This document shows, piece after piece, positions 1 to 5,623 of a stretch of 11,750 nt of DNA. Made by a program: the position numbers and the translations under genes. The stretch comes from JABDGZ01 sp964487685 (GTDB lineage Bacteria; Omnitrophota; Gorgyraeia; Zapsychrales; Fredricksoniimonadaceae), in the NCBI GenBank assembly GCA_964487685.1, contig CAZASA010000072.1, positions 1 through 11,750 on the forward strand, in the 5' to 3' direction. The notes beneath the pieces are model-generated. The model did no database searches, was not told where the DNA came from, and was given only the letters and a program-made list of their open reading frames with translations. Within the stretch, counting starts at the first letter, position 1; each line of letters opens with the position of its first letter.

Positions 1-2
1 TC

Positions 3-365
3 AATCTGGTTTTTGCCCTTATCCGTCAGGCGGCACAGGTCACAGGTAAGGAATATGCGATGTCTTTTAGTGAGACACATCATGTGCACAAAAAAGACGC
101 TCCTTCAGGCACAGCCAAGACCATGGCAGAAATTGCCGAAGCATTTTCTAAGACCAAGGTTAAAGAAATCGAATCCTTGCGTGAGGGAGAAGTTATCGGC
201 GATCATACCATCACCTTTGAAAGCGCCGTTGATAAGATATCTCTTCACCACCATGCCAAGACCCGCGACATATTCGCGGAAGGCTCTCTCGTTGCCGCAA
301 AATTTTTGTCTAAGAAGAAAAAGGGATTGTTTAATATGCAGGATGTTCTTGGATTGAAGGGATAA
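3..365 (+). CDS. dapB: 4-hydroxy-tetrahydrodipicolinate reductase, C-terminal part (5' truncated by window)
   Basis: DapB reduces the cyclic dihydrodipicolinate precursor with NAD(P)H in the cytoplasmic lysine/meso-DAP pathway. Only the last 120 codons are present; the reading frame is open from the window edge. The first residues (NLVFALI) match the stretch after the conserved Asn of the family. They are followed by HHVHKKDAPSGTA (local residues 26-38), the DapB signature, whose first His pair and following Lys correspond to the catalytic HHRHK segment of the E. coli enzyme. The C-terminal pattern REGEVIGDH, then HHAKTRDIFAEG, and the ending GLFNMQDVLGL are also typical. The ATG at 60 lies inside the domain and is not the start. 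The stop at 363-365 is 10 bases before the next ATG. The dapL gene that continues the pathway lies 1.5 kb downstream, after an AT-rich insert. Confidence 0.95.
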   Translation, partial: NLVFALIRQAAQVTGKEYAMSFSETHHVHKKDAPSGTAKTMAEIAEAFSKTKVKEIESLREGEVIGDHTITFESAVDKISLHHHAKTRDIFAEGSLVAAKFLSKKKKGLFNMQDVLGLKG

Positions 366-375
366 TTTTTAAAGA

Positions 376-1650
376 ATGAAGATTGTTCATTTAAAAAGTT
401 ATAATACGCTTTTTATTTTATATTCATTATTATTATTAGTTCTATGTGTCGTGACTTATGGCGATATTTTAAATCATCAATTCATGATTGATGATTTTAT
501 TTTCTCAGATCCAAAGAATGTCCCATCAATTTATTCGCATATCAGTGATTATTTTAGCAAAGTTTACGACCAGCATTTCTCGCCTTTGTATAACATTTTC
601 AATGTTTCAATATTCCATTTCTTCGATCAGCCGAACTCTTTATATTTAATAAATCTCGCGCTTTTTTATAGTAATTGCCTGCTGATCTTTTATTTTATTT
701 ATCAGATTTCCCGAAATAGTACCCTTGCAATTCTTACAAGTTCATTTTTTTGCATTCATCCTATGTCTGGAGAGATCGTTCAGCACATTACAGAAAATAA
801 CATCCTGATGTCTGCTGACTTGATGTTATTAGGACTTATGGCATTTTATAAATATCAGCTTCAAAATAATAAACTTTATTACTATTTTAGTATCCTGCTT
901 TTAATTCCAGCACTAATGCTTCAAGAGCTTTTTTCCATGTTATATGTATTTTATGTCATATCATTATCGATGATTTGGACAAAAAATTCTTTCGGGCGCA
1001 CTTTCAAAATATGTATACCTTATATTTTAATAGAATTTGTTTATTTTATTCTCTGGTGTATCTTTGCGGGGCATAGGGTATATCTGATCGAAAACATCCA
1101 TAGATATAATTTAAACCCATGGTATTTTTGCGCTAATTACTTTTATTTAATGCTTTGGTATTTAAGTAACCTTTTTGTCCCTAAGAATATTGTGCTTCTA
1201 TATAATACTTATCCAATATCAGCCCATATATGGTTTTGGAATACATGTTTTTTGCTTTTTTTATCAGGGTTATTGGTTTTCATATTTTATTTTAAAAAAT
1301 CAATTGAATGTTTTGCTATAGTCCTTTTTTTTTTAGGATTTATAATCGGTATTCCGGGATTTGCAACACATCCGGAAATGGGGTTTATTTTTGAGCCCTA
1401 CTGGTTGTATTTTTCTTCAATTGGATTTTATTTATTTATTGCAATAATACTATTAAAAATAAGGGACAATATTAATAGATGGATCTTTGTGGTCTTAATT
1501 CCTGTTATGTTTATGTTTTATTTCATAAATACTGAAAAAATGAATATAATATCTAGGACACAATTAAGTTATTGTGAAAATTGGCTTCGATTATCGCCAG
1601 GCAATACCATGGCTGAATATATTTTATCGTCCGAATACGTTGAGAAATGA
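376..1650 (+). CDS. multispanning membrane protein, TMTC/DUF1736-like (GT-C-type fold)
   Basis: 424 residues with about ten hydrophobic stretches; the first helix is at about residues 11-27. After it comes a short loop with NHQFMIDD (33-40), an acidic pair in the place where GT-C-type glycosyltransferases carry theirs. IHPMSGEIVQHITENN (127-142) resembles the HPvhvE.V..i..R.dll segment of the TMTC/DUF1736 family, and EPYWLYFSSIGFYLF (340-354) resembles its eH.lYlpSiGf motif. Such proteins usually continue into TPR repeats; here the frame stops soon after CENWLRLSPGN (400-410), where the first TPR would begin, and a TPR-like stretch continues in another frame. A role in sugar transfer to envelope polymers or proteins is only a family-level guess. 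The start has no Shine-Dalgarno; a GATAAT lies 9 bases upstream. Composition is far more AT-rich than the neighbours. A cotranscribed role with dapB is unlikely. Confidence 0.7.
   Translation: MKIVHLKSYNTLFILYSLLLLVLCVVTYGDILNHQFMIDDFIFSDPKNVPSIYSHISDYFSKVYDQHFSPLYNIFNVSIFHFFDQPNSLYLINLALFYSNCLLIFYFIYQISRNSTLAILTSSFFCIHPMSGEIVQHITENNILMSADLMLLGLMAFYKYQLQNNKLYYYFSILLLIPALMLQELFSMLYVFYVISLSMIWTKNSFGRTFKICIPYILIEFVYFILWCIFAGHRVYLIENIHRYNLNPWYFCANYFYLMLWYLSNLFVPKNIVLLYNTYPISAHIWFWNTCFLLFLSGLLVFIFYFKKSIECFAIVLFFLGFIIGIPGFATHPEMGFIFEPYWLYFSSIGFYLFIAIILLKIRDNINRWIFVVLIPVMFMFYFINTEKMNIISRTQLSYCENWLRLSPGNTMAEYILSSEYVEK
1325..1334 (+). repeat. run of ten T within the membrane-protein gene
   Basis: An uninterrupted T10 tract lies in frame in the codons for Leu-Phe-Phe-Leu at about residues 317-320 of the membrane protein. 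Homopolymers of this length are prone to slippage during replication or transcription. The current length keeps the frame open. It could act as a phase-variation tract or be a spot for sequencing error; the sequence alone does not decide. Confidence 0.6.
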
Positions 1651-1807
1651 TTCTAAGATACTGCTGCAATTTTTTGTTCCAATGTTAGCCAGGGCTGATT
1701 ACTCTCTTAAAATTGGGTATTATAATAGGGTGTTCAAATTCATCAAAAAACTTTCAACTCTTGATTTATCACTGGATCAGCGCCATGCGACATATCCAGT
1801 TAAATGA
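1651..1807 (+). pseudogene. out-of-frame C-terminal remnant of the upstream membrane protein
   Basis: Directly after the TGA at 1648-1650 the +2-phase frame stays open to a TGA at 1805-1807. It encodes about 52 residues including ARADYSLKIGYYNRVFKFI and KKLSTLDLSLDQ, which read like a TPR helix pair (the family usually carries TPRs here). Skipping the single T at 1648 would join EYVEK to DSKILLQFF and give one protein of about 476 residues. The upstream part of this frame (a GTG at 1574) overlaps the membrane protein and looks like shadow sequence. A one-base frameshift, real or from sequencing, is the simplest reading. Alternatively the stop is authentic and this stretch is a decaying tail or untranslated. 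The stretch also contains a TATAAT at 1721-1726 with no convincing -35 box, so a dapL promoter here is unproven. Confidence 0.35.
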
Positions 1808-1868
1808 TGTATATAAAAAAAGTTCTATAAGCAAGGTTAAATAAGGCTTAAACAAGGAGTTTAGAATA

Positions 1869-3047
1869 ATGTCCACTGATACTCAATTTGAAATCCAGTT
1901 TTCCGAGCGTTTACAATCATTGCCTCCGTATCTATTTGTGGAGATCGACCGGGCACGGCGTGAGGCCATTGCCGCCGGCCGCGATATCATCAATTTGGGT
2001 GTCGGCGATCCTGATCAGCGTACCCATCAGGTGATCATTGACGCGATGAAAAAGGCTGTTGAAGATGTCAATAATCATCATTATCCTTTTGATGCCGGTG
2101 TGCCGCAGCTGCGTATCGAGATCGCTAAATGGTTCAAGAACCGTTTCGGTGTTGATTTAGAACCTCAAACTGAGATATATCCTTTGATCGGCTCCAAGGA
2201 AGGTATTGCCCATCTGCCGCTTGGGATCATTAATCCCGGCAACAAGGTCGTATTGACTGAACCGGCTTATCCGGCTTATCAGGCAGCAGTGACTTTTGCC
2301 GGCGGCAAGATCCAGTACTTACCTCTCAAAGCGTCTCATGGTTTTTTGCCAAAAATAGAAGATATTGAAGAACTAAAGAATGCCAAAGCGATCTTTGTTT
2401 GTTATCCCAATAATCCTACCGCAGCCACCGCTGATAAAAAGTTTTACCAAGACCTGGTGGCCGTTTGCAAGGCCAAGGGGATCATTATTATTTCAGACCT
2501 GGCGTATTCAGAAGTTTATTATGACGGCATCAAGCCGCCAAGCATTTTGGAAGTGGAAGGGGCAAAGGATATTGCCATTGAGTTTCATTCGTTTTCAAAA
2601 ACCTATTATATGACCGGCTGGCGCCTGGGCTGGGCCTGCGGAAATCCGAAGTTGGTGTCTGCATTAGCCAAGGTCAAATCCAATTGTGATTCCGGTGTTT
2701 TTAACGCGATCCAGTATGCCGGTATCGCGGCATTAAACATGGACCCGCGTGTTATTGATGATATGCGCGCTGAGTACCAGACCCGTCGGGACGCTTTGAT
2801 CAACGGCTTGCGTGCCATCGGCTGGAAGATCGAGCCGCCTAAGGCTGCTTTTTATGTATGGGCTAAACTGCCTTCCAGGTTCAATGATTCCATGAGCTAT
2901 GCTAAAGCGTTCTTAGAACAAGCTGATATTGTGGTAACGCCGGGAATTGGTTTTGGCAAAGCAGGTGAGGGTTATGTGCGCATGTCCCTGACCTTGCCCA
3001 CTGACCGCATCCATCAAGCTGTCGAGCGTTTAGCTAAAATATTATAA
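1869..3047 (+). CDS. dapL: LL-diaminopimelate aminotransferase
   Basis: DapL is a PLP-dependent class I/II aminotransferase that converts tetrahydrodipicolinate to LL-diaminopimelate with glutamate as amino donor. It bypasses the succinylase or acetylase branches of lysine and meso-DAP synthesis. The 392-residue length is usual. Visible motifs: FSERLQSLPPYLFVEIDRAR (11-30) at the N-terminus, INLGVGDPDQ (41-50), EPAYPAY (131-137), CYPNNPT (178-184), the cofactor-contacting D210 and Y213, the Schiff-base lysine K244 in SFSKTYYMTGWRLGW, and the carboxylate-binding R371 in YVRMSL. Together with the N-terminal motif these favour DapL over a generic aspartate aminotransferase. The start is set by AAGGAG at 1854-1859, nine bases before the ATG. 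Its stop overlaps the folK start by one base (TAATG), so the genes are translationally coupled. The upstream neighbour dapB supplies its substrate. Confidence 0.93.
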   Translation: MSTDTQFEIQFSERLQSLPPYLFVEIDRARREAIAAGRDIINLGVGDPDQRTHQVIIDAMKKAVEDVNNHHYPFDAGVPQLRIEIAKWFKNRFGVDLEPQTEIYPLIGSKEGIAHLPLGIINPGNKVVLTEPAYPAYQAAVTFAGGKIQYLPLKASHGFLPKIEDIEELKNAKAIFVCYPNNPTAATADKKFYQDLVAVCKAKGIIIISDLAYSEVYYDGIKPPSILEVEGAKDIAIEFHSFSKTYYMTGWRLGWACGNPKLVSALAKVKSNCDSGVFNAIQYAGIAALNMDPRVIDDMRAEYQTRRDALINGLRAIGWKIEPPKAAFYVWAKLPSRFNDSMSYAKAFLEQADIVVTPGIGFGKAGEGYVRMSLTLPTDRIHQAVERLAKIL

Positions 3048-3469
3048 TGGCCACCGTATACCTTGCACTAGGTTCCAATCTGGGTGATCGCCTTGAATTT
3101 ATCCATAAGGCCATTGAAGAGTTGAAAGCTTGCGGTCTGAAAGTATTAAAATTTTCTTCCGCGATCGAAACCGAACCTGTCGGTGGTGTCGCTCAGGGAA
3201 AATTCCTTAATGCCGTATTAAAAGCCAGTACAGAACTTTCTCCTGAAGAACTGCATGTCATGACCCAGGCGGTCGAGCGCAGACTCGGGCGAGTTAAAAA
3301 GATTTTAAACGGCCCTCGGGTCATTGATATCGATATTTTATTGTACGATGATATTAAATTGACCACCCCGCAATTATTAATTCCGCATCCCAGGATGCTT
3401 GAACGCGCTTTTGTGATGGAACCTTTAAAGGAGATCGACCCCGGATTATGCTCATCGTTAAGACATTAA
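3047..3469 (+). CDS. folK: 2-amino-4-hydroxy-6-hydroxymethyldihydropteridine pyrophosphokinase
   Basis: FolK (HPPK) transfers pyrophosphate from ATP to 6-hydroxymethyl-dihydropterin, the step before dihydropteroate synthase in folate synthesis. The 140-residue protein begins with the family pattern YLALGSNLGDR (5-15), carries ETEPVGG (41-47) in the usual catalytic-loop position, and has the signature LNGPRVIDIDILLYDD (87-102). D94 and D96 match the two magnesium-binding aspartates of HPPK. PHPRMLERAFVMEPLKEIDP (113-132) is the typical C-terminal segment. It is a little shorter than the E. coli enzyme (159 residues) but all motifs are present. It starts inside the dapL stop codon and its last 22 bases overlap panC, so it is an internal gene of the operon. 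No folP or folB lies next to it in the window. Confidence 0.95.
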   Translation: MATVYLALGSNLGDRLEFIHKAIEELKACGLKVLKFSSAIETEPVGGVAQGKFLNAVLKASTELSPEELHVMTQAVERRLGRVKKILNGPRVIDIDILLYDDIKLTTPQLLIPHPRMLERAFVMEPLKEIDPGLCSSLRH

Positions 3470-4371
3470 AAAATTTACGGTCCATCCTTGATAAGGTCCG
3501 CCGCAAAAACAAAAAGATCGGCTTTGTACCGACGATGGGTTATTTTCATGAAGGACACCTGGCATTGATGCGCGCCGCTAAACAAGAGTGCGATGTGTGT
3601 GTGGTGAGCATCTATGTGAACCCCAAACAGTTCGGCCCCAAGGAAGATCTGGGCCGTTACCCTCGGGACATTAAACGGGATGCGATGATGATCGCAAAAG
3701 AAAATGTTGACATTCTATTTATTCCGTCGGATAATGACGTTTATCCAAATAGCTATTTGACATACATCGACGTAGAAAATATTTCCGATACGCTTTGCGG
3801 CAAATTCCGGCCCGGTCATTTTAGGGGGGTTGCGACGGTAGTCGCTAAAATGCTCAATATGGTCGAGCCGGATGTGATGTTCTTAGGGCAAAAAGACGCC
3901 CAGCAGGTGGTGGTGCTCAAGCAAATGACGGCAGACCTGAATTTCCCGGTCTCGATCAGGGTAATACCCATCGTCCGTGAACCTGACGGATTGGCCATGA
4001 GCTCACGGAACATTCACTTGTCTGAAGAAGAACGCACCCAAGCGACTGTCTTATTTAAGGCCCTTACTGATGTTGAGGAGCGTATCAAAAACGGGGAACG
4101 CAAAGCTTCCAAAATCACCGGCAGCATCCAGCAATTGATAACACAGCAATCCCCCGGGAAGATCCAATACATCGCATGTGTGGATGCGGATACGCTTGAG
4201 CCTTTAAAGATACTTAAAGGTAAGGTTTTGATCGCCATTGCGGTTTTTTTCGGTAAAACGCGGCTTATTGATAATGTCATTATTCCCATTAAAAAACCAA
4301 GGAAGATCCAAAATAAGAGTTGGTATACTAGGCTGCGGGGCCATTGGCTCGCGCATCGCGAAAAGCATTAA
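3448..4371 (+). CDS. panC: pantothenate synthetase (pantoate-beta-alanine ligase)
   Basis: PanC condenses pantoate with beta-alanine using ATP, through a pantoyl-adenylate, to make pantothenate for CoA. Residues 28-40 (PTMGYFHEGHLAL) contain the HxGH nucleotide-binding motif. VSIYVNPKQFGPKEDLGRYP (53-72), KFRPGHFRGVATVV (119-132), FLGQKDAQQ (145-153) and EPDGLAMSSRN (178-188, the KMSKS-like loop) follow in the expected order. The family normally ends near TRLIDNVII (271-279). Here 28 further, basic and low-identity residues run over the start of nadX, giving 307 residues against about 280. The start is backed by AAAGGAG at 3427-3433, 14 bases upstream, which is a long spacing; the gene overlaps folK by 22 bases and is probably coupled to it. 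The extra tail is probably a run-on rather than a domain. Confidence 0.95.
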   Translation: MLIVKTLKNLRSILDKVRRKNKKIGFVPTMGYFHEGHLALMRAAKQECDVCVVSIYVNPKQFGPKEDLGRYPRDIKRDAMMIAKENVDILFIPSDNDVYPNSYLTYIDVENISDTLCGKFRPGHFRGVATVVAKMLNMVEPDVMFLGQKDAQQVVVLKQMTADLNFPVSIRVIPIVREPDGLAMSSRNIHLSEEERTQATVLFKALTDVEERIKNGERKASKITGSIQQLITQQSPGKIQYIACVDADTLEPLKILKGKVLIAIAVFFGKTRLIDNVIIPIKKPRKIQNKSWYTRLRGHWLAHREKH

Positions 4372-5119
4372 GTCCCAATGCGATGATCAGGCCATTGTTG
4401 CCGCCTTGTACGATATCAATCCTGCCAAGTCTGACAATCTTCAAAAATTTATCCTTCAAAAAAATGTTGTTAAAGCTTCTTACCGGGAACTATTGAACAA
4501 TTGTGACCTGGTCGTTGAAGCGGTCAACGCGCCTGATACCCATCAGCTGGTGCGCACAGCCCTTTTAGCTAAAAAAGATGTGCTGGTCATGAGCGTCGGC
4601 AAATTTATCGAGGATGAAACCATTTTTAAATTGGCCCAAAAGCAGGGGGTCAAGGTCTTGATCCCGTCAGGAGCGATCGCGGGCATTGACGCGATCAAGG
4701 CCGCCAGTCTTCAGCGCATCGACAGTGTCACGTTAACTACCCGCAAGCCTATCTATGGCTTTGCGGACAATGCCTATGTCCAGGAGAAGAAGATCAATTT
4801 ATCTCAGATCAAAAAAGAAACAGTCCTTTTTGAGGGTAATGTGCGCGAGGCTGTCAAATGCTTCCCTCAGAATATCAACGTGGCGGCAACCATTGCCTTA
4901 GCGTCCAATTCAAAGGATAAATTGCGTATCCGCATATCCACGTCACCGGAGTTCAAGGTCAATTCCCATGAGATCGAGGTGGTGGGAGAATTCGGCCGTC
5001 TGGTGACCAAGACAGAGAATGTTGTTTGTCCGGACAATCCGAAAACTAGTTATTTGGCTGTTTTGTCAGCGGTGCGTACATTAAAAGAATATTTTCAGGG
5101 GGTCAAAATAGGGACCTAA
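4274..5119 (+). CDS. nadX: L-aspartate dehydrogenase, NadX family
   Basis: NadX oxidises L-aspartate to iminoaspartate with NAD(P)+, feeding NadA (quinolinate synthase) in NAD synthesis as an oxygen-independent alternative to L-aspartate oxidase NadB. With the ATG at 4274 the protein has 281 residues. A Rossmann motif VGILGCGAIGS lies at 16-26, MSVGKF at 106-111, PSGAIAGIDAIKAA at 131-144, TTRKP at 155-159, LFEGNVREAVKCFPQNINVA at 185-204, and NSHEIEVVGEFG at 230-241, whose H232 fits the catalytic His of the family. DNPKTSYLAVLSA (254-266) is the usual C-terminal motif. The start is uncertain: ATG 4274 has no Shine-Dalgarno and adds about 13 residues before the usual N-terminus, while a good AAGGAAG lies downstream of it. 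Overlap with panC is 98 bases from this ATG. No nadA or nadC is in view. Confidence 0.88.
   Translation: MSLFPLKNQGRSKIRVGILGCGAIGSRIAKSIKSQCDDQAIVAALYDINPAKSDNLQKFILQKNVVKASYRELLNNCDLVVEAVNAPDTHQLVRTALLAKKDVLVMSVGKFIEDETIFKLAQKQGVKVLIPSGAIAGIDAIKAASLQRIDSVTLTTRKPIYGFADNAYVQEKKINLSQIKKETVLFEGNVREAVKCFPQNINVAATIALASNSKDKLRIRISTSPEFKVNSHEIEVVGEFGRLVTKTENVVCPDNPKTSYLAVLSAVRTLKEYFQGVKIGT
4299..4305 (+). promoter_or_regulatory. internal Shine-Dalgarno near the true nadX N-terminus
   Basis: AAGGAAG lies 25 bases after the only in-frame ATG of nadX and seven bases before an in-frame ATA (4313-4315), followed by AGA GTT GGT, exactly where related enzymes begin (M-[I/K]-R-V-G-I-L-G-C-G). It therefore looks like the original ribosome-binding site, with the start codon now reading ATA instead of ATG. 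AUA initiation is very rare, so a mutation or base-call error at 4315 is an equally good explanation. Confidence 0.4.
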
Positions 5120-5155
5120 AATATACATCAACACACAACCAAGGAGGACAATAGC

Positions 5156-5440
5156 ATGGCTACAAAAAAAGTTGCAAAAGTAGGCGTCAAGAAAGAAAAG
5201 GGTTACCTTTATTTCGTTGACAAGCAGGGCGATATCTCCCAAGCCAAGATGGCCCGCGGCGACAAAAAAGGCGGCGCTCCTAAGAAAGTGGCAAAGGTTG
5301 GTATCAAAAGAGAAGTCGGGTATCTTTATTTCATTGATAAGCAAGGTGATATCTCTTGCGCCAAAATGGTCCGCGGCGGAACCAAGAAGAAAAAAAGCGC
5401 CAAGAAGACCGCTAAAAAGAAATCTCCAAAACGTAAATGA
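5156..5440 (+). CDS. small highly basic protein of two tandem 32-residue units with lysine-rich tail
   Basis: Not recognised as a named gene. The 94 residues consist of MATK, unit 1 (4-35), a DKKGGAP linker, unit 2 (43-74), and a 19-residue tail (76-94) in which 11 residues are Lys and one is Arg. The unit is KKVAKVG, a basic pair, GYLYF[VI]DKQGDIS, and AKM.RG; 26 of 32 positions match between copies. Hand count gives 31 basic and 7 acidic residues, a net charge near +24. There is no signal peptide or membrane segment, so it should be cytoplasmic. The tail (AKKTAKKKSPKRK) resembles those of bacterial histone-H1-like proteins, which suggests binding to nucleic acid or the ribosome; this is inference. 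Translation should be efficient: AAGGAGG at 5141-5147, eight bases before the ATG. It begins 36 bases after nadX and precedes a hairpin cluster and terminator, so it may be the last gene of the upstream operon or a separate abundant transcript. Confidence 0.85.
   Translation: MATKKVAKVGVKKEKGYLYFVDKQGDISQAKMARGDKKGGAPKKVAKVGIKREVGYLYFIDKQGDISCAKMVRGGTKKKKSAKKTAKKKSPKRK
5165..5377 (+). repeat. tandem intragenic duplication, two 96-base units with 117-base period
   Basis: Unit 1 is at 5165-5260 and unit 2 at 5282-5377. By hand alignment without gaps, 73 of 96 bases and 26 of 32 residues match. Thirteen codons differ synonymously and six change the residue, so the copies are old and held by purifying selection on the protein rather than recently duplicated. 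Confidence 0.85.
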
Positions 5441-5485
5441 CATAAGGACATGAGTTACGGAACGTAACTCATAAGTCCGCATGTC
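5439..5485 (+). repeat. long nested hairpin immediately after the small basic protein
   Basis: The inner stem ATGAGTTACG (5450-5459) pairs perfectly with CGTAACTCAT (5463-5472) across a GAA triloop. Outside it GGAC (5446-5449) pairs with GTCC (5475-5478), and GACAT (5439-5443) with ATGTC (5481-5485), giving 19 pairs with small internal loops. The structure begins within the TGA stop codon. No T-tract follows, so it is not a standard intrinsic terminator; an RNA 3'-end stabiliser, a protein-binding site or part of a repeat element are the options. Confidence 0.7.
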
Positions 5486-5515
5486 ACCCCCGAATGTTTT
5501 AGTCGGGGGTCTAAA
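5481..5515 (+). repeat. REP-like palindrome, copy 1
   Basis: The core is ATGTCA, then arm CCCCCGA, a nine-base loop, TCGGGGG, then TCTAAA. The 8-bp stem is ACCCCCGA (5486-5493) with TCGGGGGT (5503-5510). A second copy lies inverted 9 bases downstream. Imperfect palindromes with CCCG/CGGG arms are common dispersed repeats in bacterial genomes; copies elsewhere in this genome cannot be seen from here. Confidence 0.65.
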
Positions 5516-5524
5516 TTAAAAGTG

Positions 5525-5559
5525 TTTAGATTCCCGACAGAAGCTTTCGGGAATGACAT
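5525..5559 (-). repeat. REP-like palindrome, copy 2 (inverted relative to copy 1)
   Basis: Read on the minus strand this is ATGTCA, TTCCCGA, a nine-base loop, TCGGGAA, TCTAAA: the same length and layout as copy 1. The stem is ATTCCCGA (5530-5537) with TCGGGAAT (5547-5554). Over the 32-base core 24 positions match. The two CC-to-TT changes in one arm are matched by two GG-to-AA changes in the other, so pairing is kept. Confidence 0.65.
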
Positions 5560-5567
5560 TATGTTGG

Positions 5568-5606
5568 CAACCCCTGTACTTTTTTATGGTACAGGGGTTG
5601 TCTTTT
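5568..5606 (+). terminator. intrinsic (rho-independent) terminator
   Basis: A perfect 12-bp stem, CAACCCCTGTAC (5568-5579) with GTACAGGGGTTG (5589-5600), closes a nine-base T-rich loop and is followed by TCTTTT (5601-5606). It should end rightward transcripts of the small basic protein and perhaps of the nadX operon. Only 17 bases separate its T-tract from the uvrA ATG, so uvrA needs a promoter inside or just after it. The minus strand lacks a T-tract, so it is unlikely to work leftward. Confidence 0.8.
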
Positions 5607-5609
5607 ATA

Positions 5610-5615
5610 TACAAT
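5610..5615 (+). promoter_or_regulatory. candidate -10 box of uvrA, no clear -35
   Basis: TACAAT matches five of six -10 consensus bases and ends eight bases before the uvrA ATG. With a start site about seven bases downstream, the mRNA would begin at or within one or two bases of the ATG. No Shine-Dalgarno precedes the ATG, which fits leaderless translation. No good -35 is present: the expected position falls in the terminator stem. Confidence 0.35.
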
Positions 5616-5623
5616 GTTCACTT

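Larger units (their letters stand above)
366..1850. other. AT-rich segment between dapB and dapL, candidate acquired DNA
   Basis: Base composition changes abruptly after the dapB stop and reverts just before dapL. By hand count, bases 421-480 are 25% G+C, against 40% for 2041-2100 in dapL and 58% for 7201-7260 in uvrA. Codons such as TTA, ATA, TTT and AAT dominate here but not in the neighbours. Part of the bias comes from coding a hydrophobic membrane protein, but synonymous positions and the 3' out-of-frame part are AT-rich too. No transposase, integrase, tRNA or obvious flanking repeat was seen, so horizontal acquisition is an inference from composition and from the interruption of two consecutive DAP-pathway genes. 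Confidence 0.5.

Noticed and set aside
13..357. Plus-strand open frame overlapping dapB
   Set aside because: The other frame carries clear DapB motifs; this one is Arg/Leu/Pro-rich shadow sequence.
1721..1726. TATAAT as a dapL promoter
   Set aside because: No acceptable -35 at 16-18 bases, and TATAAT is expected by chance in such AT-rich sequence.
5081..5482. Minus-strand open frame opposite the small basic protein
   Set aside because: Its hydrophobic repeats are the reverse complement of the Lys/Phe codons in the duplicated unit; the plus-strand gene has a strong ribosome site and protein-level selection.
5439..5485. Nested hairpin as an intrinsic terminator
   Set aside because: There is no T-tract after the stem; a better terminator lies at 5568-5606.
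5522..5623. In-frame upstream extension of uvrA from GTG 5522
   Set aside because: The extra 34 codons are made of the inverted REP-like copy and the intrinsic terminator, and have no similarity to UvrA N-termini; ATG 5624 gives the usual start.
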